From positions 4,917,001-4,981,000 of the forward strand of contig NZ_CP114909.1 in assembly GCF_027497355.1 (NCBI RefSeq): DNA of 64,000 nucleotides, in the 5' to 3' direction. This DNA is from Micromonospora sp. WMMA1947. GTDB lineage: Bacteria; Actinomycetota; Actinomycetes; Mycobacteriales; Micromonosporaceae. Shown here one piece after another: positions 23,908 through 32,488 of the stretch (the first letter of the stretch is position 1; each line of letters begins with the position of its first letter). The position numbers and the translations under genes were made by a program. Under the pieces are notes generated by a model that was not told the origin of the DNA, did not search any database, and saw only the letters and a list, made by a program, of their open reading frames with translations.

Positions 23908-24315
23908 ATGAAGTACCTGCTCCTGAAGCACTACCGTGGCGGCCCCACCCCGGTCACCGACATGCCGATGATCGACAAGTGGACGCCGGAGGAGATCTCC
24001 GCGCACGTGACCTACATGCAGGAGTTCGCGGCGCGGCTGCAGGAGAGCGGCGAGTACGTCGACGGTCAGGCGCTCGCCCCGGAGGGCACGTTCGTCCGCT
24101 ACGACGGCGAGGGACGCCCCCCGGTCACCGACGGTCCGTTCGCCGAGACGAAGGACCTCATCGCCGGCTGGATGGTGATCGACGTGGACAGCTACGAGCG
24201 AGCGCTCGAACTGGCCGCCGAGCTGTCGGCCGCGCCGGGGCAGGGCGGCAAGCCGATCCACGAGTGGCTGGAGCTGCGTCCGTTCCTGACCGCACCGCCC
24301 ACCATCACCGAGTGA
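23908..24315 (+). CDS. YCII-related DGPF-domain protein
   Basis: A 135-residue protein of the YCII/DGPF family: MKYLLLKHYRGG start, then PPVTDGPFAETKDLIAGW containing the diagnostic DGPF sequence, and a ferredoxin-like alpha/beta fold to the end. CGAGGAG precedes the ATG. Its TGA overlaps the GTG of the sigma factor gene by 3 bases. DGPF proteins are the standard partners of ECF42 sigma factors; their biochemical function is not established. Confidence 0.88.
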   Translation: MKYLLLKHYRGGPTPVTDMPMIDKWTPEEISAHVTYMQEFAARLQESGEYVDGQALAPEGTFVRYDGEGRPPVTDGPFAETKDLIAGWMVIDVDSYERALELAAELSAAPGQGGKPIHEWLELRPFLTAPPTITE

Positions 24316-25469
24316 CCCGTCCGATGGACGAGGTCGCGCTGCGCAGCCTCATCCCGGGCGTGCTCGGTGTCCTCGTCCGCCGCGGAGCCGACTTCGCGGC
24401 GGCCGAGGACGCCGTACAGGACGCGCTGATCGAGGCGCTGCGTGTCTGGCCGGCCGACATGCCCCGCGATCCAAAGGGCTGGCTGGTCACCGTGGCGTGG
24501 CGGCGGTTCCTCGACGTGGCTCGTGCCGACGCCGCCCGGCGCCGGCGCGAGGACGTCGTGGACGACGAGCCGCCGCCCGGCCCGGTGTCCGCCGTGGACG
24601 ACACGCTGCGGCTCTACTTCCTCTGCGCGCATCCGTCGCTGAGCCCGTCGTCGGCCGTCGCGTTGACGCTGCGCGCCGTCGGCGGGCTCACCACCCGGCA
24701 GATCGCGCAGGCGTATCTGGTGCCGGAGGCCACCATGGCGCAGCGGATCAGCCGGGCCAAGCGCACCGTCTCCGGGGTCCGGTTCGACCAGCCCGGTGAC
24801 GTCGCCACCGTGCTGCGGGTGCTGTACCTGGTGTTCAACGAGGGCTACTCCGGCGACGTGGACCTGGCGGCCGAGGCGATCCGGCTGACCCGGCAGCTCG
24901 CCGCCGCGATCGACCACCCGGAGGTGGCCGGGCTGCTCGCGCTCATGCTGCTGCACCACGCCCGCCGGGCCGGACGCACCGCGCCGGACGGCAGCCTGGT
25001 GCCGCTCGCCGAGCAGGATCGTGGCCGGTGGGACACGACCCTGATCGCCGAGGGCGTGGGCATCCTGCAGACCGCCCTGTCCCGGGACCGGCTCGGCGAG
25101 TTCCAGGCCCAGGCCGCCATCGCGGCCCTGCACGCCGACGCGCCCACCGCGACCGAGACCGACTGGGTGCAGATCGTCGAGTGGTACGACGAACTGGTCC
25201 GCGTGACCGGCAGCCCGATCGCGCGGCTCAACCGGGCCGTCGCGGTCGGCGAGGCGGACGGCCCGCGCGCCGGGCTGGCGGCGCTCGCGGCGCTGGACGA
25301 CACGCTGCCCCGGTACACGGCGGTCGCCGCGTACCTGCACGAACGCGACGGCGACCCGGACCGGGCGGCCGCGCTGTACGCGGAGGCGGCCCGCCGCGCG
25401 CCCAGCCTGGCCGAACGCGACCACCTGAACCGGCAGGCGGCCCGCCTCAACTCCCGCCGCCCCGGATAA
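24312..25469 (+). CDS. ECF42-group RNA polymerase sigma factor with C-terminal TPR-like domain
   Basis: A 385-residue sigma-70 family factor. Region 2 at about 5-75 (DFAAAEDAVQDALIEALRVWP), region 4 at about 110-165 (LTLRAVGGLTTRQIAQAYLVPEATMAQRISRAK), then a 200-residue helical extension with VFNEGYSGD, EVAGLLALMLLHHAR, LNRAVAVGEADGPRAGLAAL and TPR-like helices. Length, extension and the DGPF neighbour define the ECF42 group; this group has no classical anti-sigma factor and the extension is needed for activity. GTG 24312 overlaps the upstream stop (GTGA); ATG 24324 is the alternative. Confidence 0.88.
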   Translation: MTRPMDEVALRSLIPGVLGVLVRRGADFAAAEDAVQDALIEALRVWPADMPRDPKGWLVTVAWRRFLDVARADAARRRREDVVDDEPPPGPVSAVDDTLRLYFLCAHPSLSPSSAVALTLRAVGGLTTRQIAQAYLVPEATMAQRISRAKRTVSGVRFDQPGDVATVLRVLYLVFNEGYSGDVDLAAEAIRLTRQLAAAIDHPEVAGLLALMLLHHARRAGRTAPDGSLVPLAEQDRGRWDTTLIAEGVGILQTALSRDRLGEFQAQAAIAALHADAPTATETDWVQIVEWYDELVRVTGSPIARLNRAVAVGEADGPRAGLAALAALDDTLPRYTAVAAYLHERDGDPDRAAALYAEAARRAPSLAERDHLNRQAARLNSRRPG

Positions 25470-25511
25470 ACCGGTCGGCCACGTACGTCGCCGCTGGTAG
25501 GTTGCCTCGCC

Positions 25512-26759
25512 GTGACGGGGGAACGGCTCGGCGGGCGCTTCGCCCGACTGTGGACGGCGAGCACGCTGTCCGCACTGGGAAGTGGGATGGCGACGGTGGC
25601 GGCGCCGCTGTACGTGGCGTCGATCACCGACGATCCGCTGGTGGTGTCGGCCGGGGCGGCGGTGTCGTGGCTGCCGTGGCTGCTGTTCGCGCTACCCGGT
25701 GGCGTGCTGGCGGACCGGGTGGACCGGCGGTGGCTGATGGTGGTCATCGACTGGGTGCGGGTCGCCGCGCTGGTCGTGCTGGCGGTGGCGATGCTCGCCG
25801 ACCGGGCCGGGATCGCGCTGCTCTACGCGGTGCTGTTCGTGGTCAACACCGGCGAGGTGGTATTCCGGACCGCCGCGCAGGCGGTGCTGCCGGCGGTGGT
25901 GCCGCGCTCGCTGCTGGAACGCGCCAACGGCTGGCTCGGCGGCGGCACCCAGGTGATGCAGAACATGATCGCCGGCCCGCTCGGCGGGTTCCTGTTCGTG
26001 CTGGCGGCGTCGCTGCCGTTCGCGCTCAACGCCGGCACGTACGCGCTCAGCGCCGTCCTGGTGGGGTTGCTCGCCGGGACGTACCGTGCCGGGCCGGCGC
26101 CGGACGAGCGGCGGTCGGTGCGGGCGGAGGTCGCGGAGGGGTTCCGCTGGCTGTGGCGGCAGCGGCTGCTGCGCACCATGACCGTGCTGATCGGCCTGCT
26201 CAACGTCACGCTCACCGCCGCGGTGGCGGTGCTGGTCCTGCTCGCCGGGGAGCGGCTGGGCCTCGGCTCGGTCGGCTACGGCGCGTTGTTCACCTGCATG
26301 GCCGTGGGCGGAGTGCTCGGCTCGCTGGTGGGGGACCGGCTGATCGCCGCGATCACGCCCACCTGGACGGTGCGGACGGGGCTGCTGGTCGAGGCGGGAC
26401 TGCACCTGGCGCTCGCCGCGTCCCGCAGCGCGGTCGTGGTCGGGTTCGCGCTGTTCGCGTTCGGGGCGCACAGCGCGCTGTGGAACATCGTGGCGAACTC
26501 GCTTCGGCAGCGGCTCACGCCGGCGGCGTTGATGGGCCGGGTCGGCAGCACCACGTTGTTCGTCGCCGCGGGCGGCAACTGTGTCGGCGCGCTGCTCGGT
26601 GGCGTGGTGGCCGCCCGGTTCGGCATCACCGCCCCGTACTGGGTCGGTTTCGTCGTGGCGGTCGCGGTGATCGCCGCGACGTGGCGGGTCTTCGACCGGG
26701 CGACGGTGGCCGCCGCCTACGCCGACCCGGCCCCGCAGAAGCCCGCGCCGGTGGCCTGA
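25512..26759 (+). CDS. MFS transporter, EntS-like
   Basis: A 415-residue 12-helix transporter. A-motif in the first cytoplasmic loop: GGVLADRVDRRWLMVV. A central loop (about 190-215) separates the halves, and the second half has MAVGGVLGSLVGDRLIA. The overall pattern resembles the EntS/MFS_3 group of siderophore and drug exporters. No siderophore genes are adjacent, so substrate is unknown. GTG 25512 lies eight bases after TAGGTT (25498-25503), so it is probably leaderless and independent of the sigma gene. Confidence 0.85.
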   Translation: MTGERLGGRFARLWTASTLSALGSGMATVAAPLYVASITDDPLVVSAGAAVSWLPWLLFALPGGVLADRVDRRWLMVVIDWVRVAALVVLAVAMLADRAGIALLYAVLFVVNTGEVVFRTAAQAVLPAVVPRSLLERANGWLGGGTQVMQNMIAGPLGGFLFVLAASLPFALNAGTYALSAVLVGLLAGTYRAGPAPDERRSVRAEVAEGFRWLWRQRLLRTMTVLIGLLNVTLTAAVAVLVLLAGERLGLGSVGYGALFTCMAVGGVLGSLVGDRLIAAITPTWTVRTGLLVEAGLHLALAASRSAVVVGFALFAFGAHSALWNIVANSLRQRLTPAALMGRVGSTTLFVAAGGNCVGALLGGVVAARFGITAPYWVGFVVAVAVIAATWRVFDRATVAAAYADPAPQKPAPVA

Positions 26760-26807
26760 GCGCGGGTCGGCCGGTGGCCGCCTCCACCGATGTGGCAGCG
26801 TGGCCGG

Positions 26808-27992
26808 ATGCACGCATCCTTCCCGGTCGACGTCGACCTCGCGCTGGTCGGCGGCGGCGGCGCCGCGTCCCTGGTCCTGGCCGCGCTGGACCGGCACGGC
26901 GTGACCGGGCTGCGGGTCGCGGTGGTCGACCCGGTGCACAAACGCGGCCAGGACCGCACCTGGGCGTTCTGGGGCCTGCCCGGCGACGACCTCGACCCGC
27001 TGCTGAGCGCGAGCTGGTCGCAGGTCGACGTGGTCACACCCGCCGGCCGCCGCGTCCTGTCGCTCGACCCCCTGCGGTACGGCATGCTGCGCTCCGCCCC
27101 GGTCTACGACCGGGCTGCCGAGGCCGAGCGGCGGCTGGACGCGGTCCGGATCAGCGCCCCGGCGGGGGAGCTGCACGACGACGGTGAGCGGGTCACGGTC
27201 CGCGACCCGGACGGCCGGGACCTGGTGCGGGCCGGCTGGGTGCTCGACTCGCGGCCCCGGCGGCCGAGGCGGCCGGGACGTACCAGCTGGTTGCAGCACT
27301 TCCGCGGCTGGTGGCTGGCCGCCGACCGGCCGACGTTCGACCCGCAGCGGGCGGTGCTGATGGACTTCCGCACCCCGCAGCCGCAACGCGGCGTCTCCTT
27401 CGGGTACGTGCTGCCTGTCGACGACCGGTTCGCGCTGGTCGAGTACACCGAGTTCGGGCCGGAACTGCTCGACGACGCGGGCTACGACGCGGCGCTGCGC
27501 GGGTACGCCGACCTGCTCGGCCTGGACCTGACCGCGCTGCGGGTGCGGGAGGTCGAGAACGGCGTGATCCCGATGACCGACGGCCCGTTCGAGTCCCGCC
27601 CGAGCCCGCGCGTGGTGCGGCTGGGCACCGCGGGTGGGGCGACCCGCCCGTCCACCGGCTTCACGTTCTCCGCGATGCTGCGCCAGGCCGACCAGGTGGC
27701 CCTGGCGCTCGCCGCCGGCCGTCCGCCGGTGCCGGCGCCCGCCTACCCGGGACGGCACCTGTGGATGGACGCGGTGGCGCTGCGCGCGCTGGACCGGGGG
27801 CACGTCGGCGGGGTGGAGTTCTTCGAGCGGCTGTTCGACCGCAACCCGCCGGAGCGGGTGCTGCGGTTCCTCGACGGCGTGACCAGCCCGGCGGAGGACC
27901 TGGCGGTGATGCGGTCCAGCCCGCTGCTGCCGATGACCGGCGCGGTGCTCGGCGACGCGGCCGGGCGGCTGCGGGCCCGCCTGCGCCGCTAG
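26808..27992 (+). CDS. crtY: Lycopene cyclase family protein (CrtY-like)
   Basis: A 394-residue FAD-dependent enzyme. N-terminal dinucleotide motif DLALVGGGGAASLVLAAL, then QDRTWAFWG, a LQHFRGWWL motif near 170, MDFRTPQPQRGVSFGYVLP, VENGVIPMTDGPF and TRPSTGFTFSAMLRQAD, all in the order seen in CrtY lycopene beta-cyclases. Full length. No phytoene synthase, desaturase or GGPP synthase lies nearby, so it would need carotenoid genes elsewhere. ATG 26808 chosen; an ATG six codons upstream is possible. Its stop overlaps that of the convergent serine hydrolase by 2 bases. Confidence 0.82.
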   Translation: MHASFPVDVDLALVGGGGAASLVLAALDRHGVTGLRVAVVDPVHKRGQDRTWAFWGLPGDDLDPLLSASWSQVDVVTPAGRRVLSLDPLRYGMLRSAPVYDRAAEAERRLDAVRISAPAGELHDDGERVTVRDPDGRDLVRAGWVLDSRPRRPRRPGRTSWLQHFRGWWLAADRPTFDPQRAVLMDFRTPQPQRGVSFGYVLPVDDRFALVEYTEFGPELLDDAGYDAALRGYADLLGLDLTALRVREVENGVIPMTDGPFESRPSPRVVRLGTAGGATRPSTGFTFSAMLRQADQVALALAAGRPPVPAPAYPGRHLWMDAVALRALDRGHVGGVEFFERLFDRNPPERVLRFLDGVTSPAEDLAVMRSSPLLPMTGAVLGDAAGRLRARLRR

Positions 27993-29098
27993 CCGATCGC
28001 CTCGGCGACGCGGTCGCGCACCAGCGTCCGCAAGCCCTCCATCGGGTCGCCGTCGCCCGCGCCGAGCCGGTTGCGCACCGCCGCCACCGTCAACCCCAGT
28101 TCGGGGTACGCGAACGCGAGGCTGCCGCCACTGCCGGCGGTGCCGAACGATCCGTCGTCCTCGACCGCGTACCCGAGCCCGAACGTGCTCTCCTGCCCGA
28201 ACACCCACTCCGGCGCGCGGACCGCCGGGGCGGACACGTCCCGCATCCGCTCGGCGGAGATCAGCCGCACCCCGTCGACCGGGCCGAGCAGCGCCGCGTA
28301 CATCCGGGCCACCGCGCGGGCGCTCATCGTGCCGACCGACGGCACGTCGGCGCGCAGCACGTCGGGGCGGGAGCCGATGACGGTGTCCGGCCGTACGGCG
28401 GGTGGGGCGACCGCGTCGAAGTGCGGCAGGTTGGCCCCGGCCCAGGTCATCAGCGCGGACAGGCCGGCGTCCTCCAGCCGGGCCAGGCGGGGCAGGTCCG
28501 CCTCCGGGACGCCGAGGAACAGTTCCCGGTCCACGCCGAGGGGCCCGGCCACCTCCTGCGCCAGCACCCGCGAGATCGGCGCGCCGGTGACCCGCCGGAC
28601 CACCTCGCCGAGCAGCCAGCCCCACGTCCACGCGTGGTACGCGAGCCGCTCGCCGGGTGCCCACAGCGGCCGCGCGTCGGCGAGCAGGTCGCACATGCGC
28701 GTCCAGTCGGTGAAGTCCTCCGGCGTGACGTCGGCCGGCAGCGCGGGCAGGCCGGCGGTGTGGGTGAGCACGTGCCGCAGCGTGATGCCGCCCTTGCCGT
28801 GCCGGGCGAACTGCGGCCACACCGCAGCGAGCGGCAGGTCGTAGTCGAGGCGTCCCCGCTCGGCCAGCACGTGCACCACTGTGGCGGTGAGACCCTTGCC
28901 GGTGGAGACGGCGTGCACGGGCGTGTCGGCGGTCATCGGCCTGCCGGTGGTGGTGTCGGCGAGCCCGGCCTGCTCGGTGAGGATCGCGACCCCGTCCAGG
29001 TACGCGGCCACCTGCACGCCGGCCTCCCGGCCGGAGGAGACCAGCTCGTTGATCGTCGCCCGTACCTCGGCCCGCAGGCCGTCCCACCGCGTGTCCAC
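27989..29098 (-). CDS. Serine beta-lactamase-fold hydrolase (EstB / class C-like)
   Basis: About 369 residues. SxxK motif S65-T-G-K68 in AVSTGKGLTATV, second motif Y-H-A in LAYHAWTWGWLLGE, and a C-terminal GTAGSGGSLAFAYPE in the position of the KTG/HxG box. These place it with serine esterases and D-aminopeptidases of the beta-lactamase fold rather than with a dedicated antibiotic-resistance enzyme. No signal peptide, so probably cytoplasmic. GTG 29098 is my start; the frame stays open through the 167 bp to the tyrosine phosphatase gene without an ATG, so the start is uncertain. Those 167 bp contain an 18-bp direct repeat (29150-29167 and 29234-29251). Confidence 0.82.
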   Translation of the reverse strand: MDTRWDGLRAEVRATINELVSSGREAGVQVAAYLDGVAILTEQAGLADTTTGRPMTADTPVHAVSTGKGLTATVVHVLAERGRLDYDLPLAAVWPQFARHGKGGITLRHVLTHTAGLPALPADVTPEDFTDWTRMCDLLADARPLWAPGERLAYHAWTWGWLLGEVVRRVTGAPISRVLAQEVAGPLGVDRELFLGVPEADLPRLARLEDAGLSALMTWAGANLPHFDAVAPPAVRPDTVIGSRPDVLRADVPSVGTMSARAVARMYAALLGPVDGVRLISAERMRDVSAPAVRAPEWVFGQESTFGLGYAVEDDGSFGTAGSGGSLAFAYPELGLTVAAVRNRLGAGDGDPMEGLRTLVRDRVAEAIG

Positions 29099-29265
29099 GA
29101 TCTCGCAGCGTGCCAGACCGGCGTGCCGTCCGTCGCATGCTTTTCCGTGGCCCGGCGGCTCGGTGCCAGCACCGGCGCTCGTGGGTGGCGTCGTCACCCC
29201 GGTCGGCGCGGTGAGGCCCGGCTGCTCGACGATGCCCGGCGGCTCGGTGCCGGCCGTCGGCGGCC

Positions 29266-30048
29266 TCAGCGGGCGACCGGCGTCGGCGCGCCGGTTCCCT
29301 GGGCGAGCAGCGGGTTCGTGTCGCCGGTGAGCAGCCGGGCGCGCAGCGCGGCGATCGTCTCCTCGCCGACGCCGAGCCGGCCGGTCACGTAGCCGCGCAC
29401 CGAACCGTGTCCGGCCCGCAGGTCGGCCAGCACCAGCCGGATGATCTCGGCCGGGGCCCGCCCGTACGCCGGCCAGCCCGGCGTCGCGCCGCCGTTGCGG
29501 TCCCGCCACTCGGCGACCAGCCGGTCGGTGGCGTGCTCGGTGAGCGCGAAGTCCGCGGCGATCTGGTCGTCGTCCACGTCGAGCACTGACAGCACCAGCG
29601 CGGCGAGCAGGCCCGTGCGGTCCTTGCCGGAGGCGCAGTGGAACACCAGCGGATGCTCGTCGTCCGCGATCACCTCGATCGCCCGGCGCAGCTCGGCCAC
29701 GCCGTCCTCGGCCACCTCGGCGTACCGGTCGGCCAGGTAGCGCCACGGGTCCACGCCGGGGTCGATGTCGGCCTGCACGTACGGCCGGTGCTCGATGCTC
29801 AGGTTGTGCCAGGTCACGCCGAGGCTCTCCGGCGCCCGGCCGCGGTCGGCGATCTCCCACGGGTACCGCAGGTCGATCACGGTGCGCACGCCGAGCGCCG
29901 CGAACCGTTCCAGGTCGTCACCGGCGAGCTTGGCCAGTGAGTCGGAGCGGTAGAGCCGGCCCCGGGCGACGGTGCGGCCGTCGCCGGTTCGAAGGCCGCC
30001 CAGGTCACGGAAGTTGCAGAGGGTGGCGAAGTCCGGGGGTCTGGTCAT
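29266..30048 (-). CDS. Tyrosine-specific protein phosphatase (DSP-like, Y_phosphatase3)
   Basis: A 260-residue phosphatase. CNFRDLGGLRTGDGR at the N-terminus and the P-loop LVFHCASGKDRTGLLAA with nucleophile Cys138 and Arg in the C-x5-R arrangement mark the bacterial MptpB/IphP-like family, which acts on phosphotyrosine and often phosphoinositides. GIDLRYPWEI-like sequence (VIDLRYPWEIADRG) supplies the general-acid region. Cytoplasmic, no signal peptide. Upstream is the divergent rnhA; downstream on the same strand is the serine hydrolase. Confidence 0.88.
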   Translation of the reverse strand: MTRPPDFATLCNFRDLGGLRTGDGRTVARGRLYRSDSLAKLAGDDLERFAALGVRTVIDLRYPWEIADRGRAPESLGVTWHNLSIEHRPYVQADIDPGVDPWRYLADRYAEVAEDGVAELRRAIEVIADDEHPLVFHCASGKDRTGLLAALVLSVLDVDDDQIAADFALTEHATDRLVAEWRDRNGGATPGWPAYGRAPAEIIRLVLADLRAGHGSVRGYVTGRLGVGEETIAALRARLLTGDTNPLLAQGTGAPTPVAR

Positions 30049-30118
30049 CCCGGCACGCTAGCCGGGCACGGCGGGTCCTGTGGTCCCGCGCGCTCGCGTA
30101 CCCGGTAGGTTGCCGGGC

Positions 30119-30688
30119 ATGGCGGAGGCGGAGACCGGCCGGGTCGTGGAGATCTGGACCGACGGCGCGTGCAGCGGCAATCCCGGGCCCGGCGGCTGGG
30201 GCGCGGTGCTGCGCTGGGGCGGGCACGAGCGGGAGCTGTGCGGCGGCGAGGCCACCCCGACGACGAACAACCGGATGGAGCTGACCGCTGCCATCCGGGC
30301 GCTGGAGAGCCTCACCCGCCCGGTCACGGTACGCCTGCACACCGACAGCACGTACGTCCGTAACGGCATCACCGGCTGGCTGAACTCGTGGAAGCGCAAC
30401 GGCTGGCTGACCGCCGCGAAGCAGCCGGTGAAGAACGCCGACCTGTGGCAGGCGCTGGAGGCGGCCTGCTCCCGGCACGACGTGACCTGGCTGTGGGTCA
30501 AGGGGCACAACGGGCACCCGGAGAACGAGCGCGCGGACGCGCTGGCGAACCGGGGCATGACGGAGGCGCGGGGCGCCGGCGCGGCCGCCACCACCCCGCG
30601 CGCGCGTCAGCGCAGCGGCCGGCCCTCCTCGATCTCCTCCGGCTCCTCGGACGGATCGCCGGTGCCGGAGACGGCCGCCACGTCGTAA
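30119..30688 (+). CDS. rnhA: Ribonuclease HI
   Basis: Cleaves the RNA strand of RNA-DNA hybrids. Residues 1-150 match RNase HI throughout: [20 protein letters not shown] (first Asp), [16 protein letters not shown] (Glu), [12 protein letters not shown] (second Asp), [20 protein letters not shown] (His loop and last Asp). The last 40 residues are a Ser/Thr-rich tail beyond the fold, and its coding sequence overlaps an opposite-strand gene (30607-30867) by 82 bp. TAGGTT at 30106-30111 is seven bases before ATG 30119, indicating a leaderless transcript. Confidence 0.93.
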   Translation: MAEAETGRVVEIWTDGACSGNPGPGGWGAVLRWGGHERELCGGEATPTTNNRMELTAAIRALESLTRPVTVRLHTDSTYVRNGITGWLNSWKRNGWLTAAKQPVKNADLWQALEAACSRHDVTWLWVKGHNGHPENERADALANRGMTEARGAGAAATTPRARQRSGRPSSISSGSSDGSPVPETAATS

Positions 30689-30867
30689 CCGGCGCGGCTG
30701 ACCTCCCGTGCCGAGCGCCGGTCCTCGGCGGGCAGGTCGGCGAAGTCGTCACCGGTGTCGTCGGTGGTGTGCAGGGACTCGCCCGGCGGGCGCAGGGACG
30801 CCTCGTACGCGGTAGCGCCGTCGGGTTCGTCGCCGGCGGCGCGGCCGAAGGACTGTTCACTGGTCAT
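30607..30867 (-). CDS. Small acidic hypothetical protein (86 aa)
   Basis: No family recognised. Highly acidic and probably disordered, with [21 protein letters not shown] in the middle and [13 protein letters not shown] at the end. AGGAG lies seven bases before the ATG, supporting translation. It overlaps the 3' end of rnhA by 82 bp on the opposite strand. Confidence 0.55.
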   Translation of the reverse strand: MTSEQSFGRAAGDEPDGATAYEASLRPPGESLHTTDDTGDDFADLPAEDRRSAREVSRAGYDVAAVSGTGDPSEEPEEIEEGRPLR

Positions 30868-30975
30868 GTCGCACTCCTGCCCGCAGCGGGTGACGGCAAA
30901 CGTTCGTGTCGCCCGAGCCCTGGCGACGGGCCGGGTTCGTTCGGTGGCCCGGGTTCGGCCGGTGCTCGCGGCCGG

Positions 30976-31212
30976 TCAGCGGGCCGCGTCCGGGTGGGTC
31001 GGCATCGAGGAGCCGCCCGAGCTGCTGCCGGAGGCGCCGCCCGCCATGCCGGATCCGTTGTCCTCGGTCACCTCGTCCGGTTTCGGCGTGCCGGGGGCGG
31101 GCGCCGGCACGTCGGTGTCCGCTGCCGTCTGCACCAGCGGAACCTGCCCGGCCTCGTCCTCGGCGTGCGCCGGGTCGACCGGCTCCTCACCGTCGCGTGC
31201 CCGATACCCCAC
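30976..31212 (-). CDS. Small acidic hypothetical protein (78 aa)
   Basis: No family recognised. GTG start at 31212 with GGGAGGGG upstream; acidic first half (DGEEPVDPAHAEDEAGQVPL) and Gly/Ser-rich end. Resembles the neighbouring 86-residue protein only in composition. Tandem with it on the same strand, 108 bp apart. Confidence 0.4.
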   Translation of the reverse strand: MGYRARDGEEPVDPAHAEDEAGQVPLVQTAADTDVPAPAPGTPKPDEVTEDNGSGMAGGASGSSSGGSSMPTHPDAAR

Positions 31213-31307
31213 CGGTGGCCCCTCCCGTCGGTCGACGTCGTCCGCGCCGCCTACCCCACCCCACCCCCACCAAACCCACGCGCCTCCGCCCGGTCCCGGC
31301 CTCGCAG

Positions 31308-31366
31308 TTGACCAAGGACTTTGTGTCCCGATCCGGCCCTGAACCCCGACCCAAACTCCTTGATCA
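31308..31366. repeat. Intergenic palindrome, family A copy 1
   Basis: Arms TTGACCAAGGACTTTGTGTC and, inverted, TGATCAAGGAGTTTGGGTC, about 19 bp with a few mismatches. It lies in the 342-bp non-coding stretch 31213-31554, which otherwise holds only copy 2 and C/A- or G-rich runs. Confidence 0.75.
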
Positions 31367-31401
31367 CCGCCGAGGTGGCCCTGGCGGGCCGGCCGAGGGG
31401 G

Positions 31402-31457
31402 TGATCAAGGAGTTTGTGGCCTGGCGGCGGGCGGAAATGGACACAAAGTCCTTGATC
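31402..31457. repeat. Intergenic palindrome, family A copy 2
   Basis: TGATCAAGGAGTTTGTGGCC at the left and the inverted GATCAAGGACTTTGTGTCC at the right. 35 bp from copy 1, same design as 44013-44069. Confidence 0.8.
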
Positions 31458-31554
31458 GCCGCGGTGCGGGGGGTGGGTGGGAGCGGGTGCCAAGATGCGG
31501 GCGGGCCGGGGGTCGGCGGGAGTGGCGTCGGCGGCGGGGCGCGCGTGGGTGGCG

Positions 31555-32439
31555 TCAGCGGGGCTGGCGGCGGCGCTGCCGGGGCTGGGGGCGGGCCGGG
31601 GTCAGCGTCAGGGTCCAGTGGGCCGGGCGGCGTAGCCCCGGCGGCAGGACCGTGCGGTGGTCGCCGCGCGCGGCGTCGAGCTGCGACTGGTGCGTGAACA
31701 GGCACTCGCTCAGGTCCGCGCCGCGCAGGTCGGCCCCGCGCAGGTCCGCGCCGGTCAGGTCGGCGGCGCCGAGGCGTACGCCCCGCAGGTCGGCCCCGAT
31801 CAGGCAGGCGCCGCGCAGGTTCGCCCCGGCCAGCGGGGTACGGCGCAGGTCCACCCCGATCAGCATCGCGCCCCGGCGGTCCGGCCCGGCCTTTCCGGCG
31901 TGGGCCCGCTCGGCGGCGCGGGACAGCAGCCGGTTGGCCCGGTCCCGGTGTGCGTCGACGTCGAGTGCGAGCAGCTCGTCGGGGGTGCCGTCGGTGAGCC
32001 GGCCGGTCTCGTCCAGCGCGGCGGCCAGCTCGTCGCGCAGCGGCCCGGGCGGGGTCAGGCGTACCGCCTCGGTCAGGTACCACAGCAGCTCGTGCAGCGG
32101 CCGCAGCACCGCGAAGCTGTCGAACATCCGTTGCGCGGTGGCCGGGTCGGCCCGCCAGTCGCGGCCGGCGAACGTGTGCCCGGTGAGGTGCTGTCCGGCA
32201 CCGAAACAGTCGAACACTGTGCAACCGGGGAAGCCGCGTTGCCGCAGCTCGGTGTGGATGCCGCAGCGGAAGTCGGCGCCCAGGTTCGGGCAGGGCCGCC
32301 CGGCGGGCTTGTCGATGGCGAAGTCGGCCGACGCGGTGAACGCCGGCGCGACGCAGCAGACCCCGGCGCAGCGCGAACAGTCCGCCCGCAACTCCCGCCC
32401 GCCGCCCGCCACGCCCGACTCCACCACCACGGTCCCCAT
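31555..32439 (-). CDS. Pentapeptide-repeat protein with N-terminal Cys cluster
   Basis: A 294-residue protein in two parts. Residues 10-110 contain CSRCAGVCCVAPAF, CPNLGADFRCGIH and GCTVFDCFGAG, a cysteine-rich metal-binding pattern like YkgJ-type or other zinc/Fe-S clusters. Residues about 200-265 are pentapeptide repeats of the A(D/N)LxG type (GADLRGVRLGAADLTGADL, then RGADLRGADLS), forming a short right-handed beta helix. ATG 32439 chosen because GCGGAG precedes it; the frame also opens 13 codons earlier. Not long enough to resemble the DNA-mimic Qnr/MfpA proteins. Function unknown. Confidence 0.8.
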   Translation of the reverse strand: MGTVVVESGVAGGGRELRADCSRCAGVCCVAPAFTASADFAIDKPAGRPCPNLGADFRCGIHTELRQRGFPGCTVFDCFGAGQHLTGHTFAGRDWRADPATAQRMFDSFAVLRPLHELLWYLTEAVRLTPPGPLRDELAAALDETGRLTDGTPDELLALDVDAHRDRANRLLSRAAERAHAGKAGPDRRGAMLIGVDLRRTPLAGANLRGACLIGADLRGVRLGAADLTGADLRGADLRGADLSECLFTHQSQLDAARGDHRTVLPPGLRRPAHWTLTLTPARPQPRQRRRQPR

Positions 32440-32488
32440 TCTCCGCACCCACCCCGCCCACCTGCCCACCCACCCCACCCGCCCACTC

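Noticed and set aside
31213-31554. Additional small genes in the gap before the pentapeptide gene
   Set aside because: Open frames there run through the two palindromes and are low-complexity with no ribosome site.
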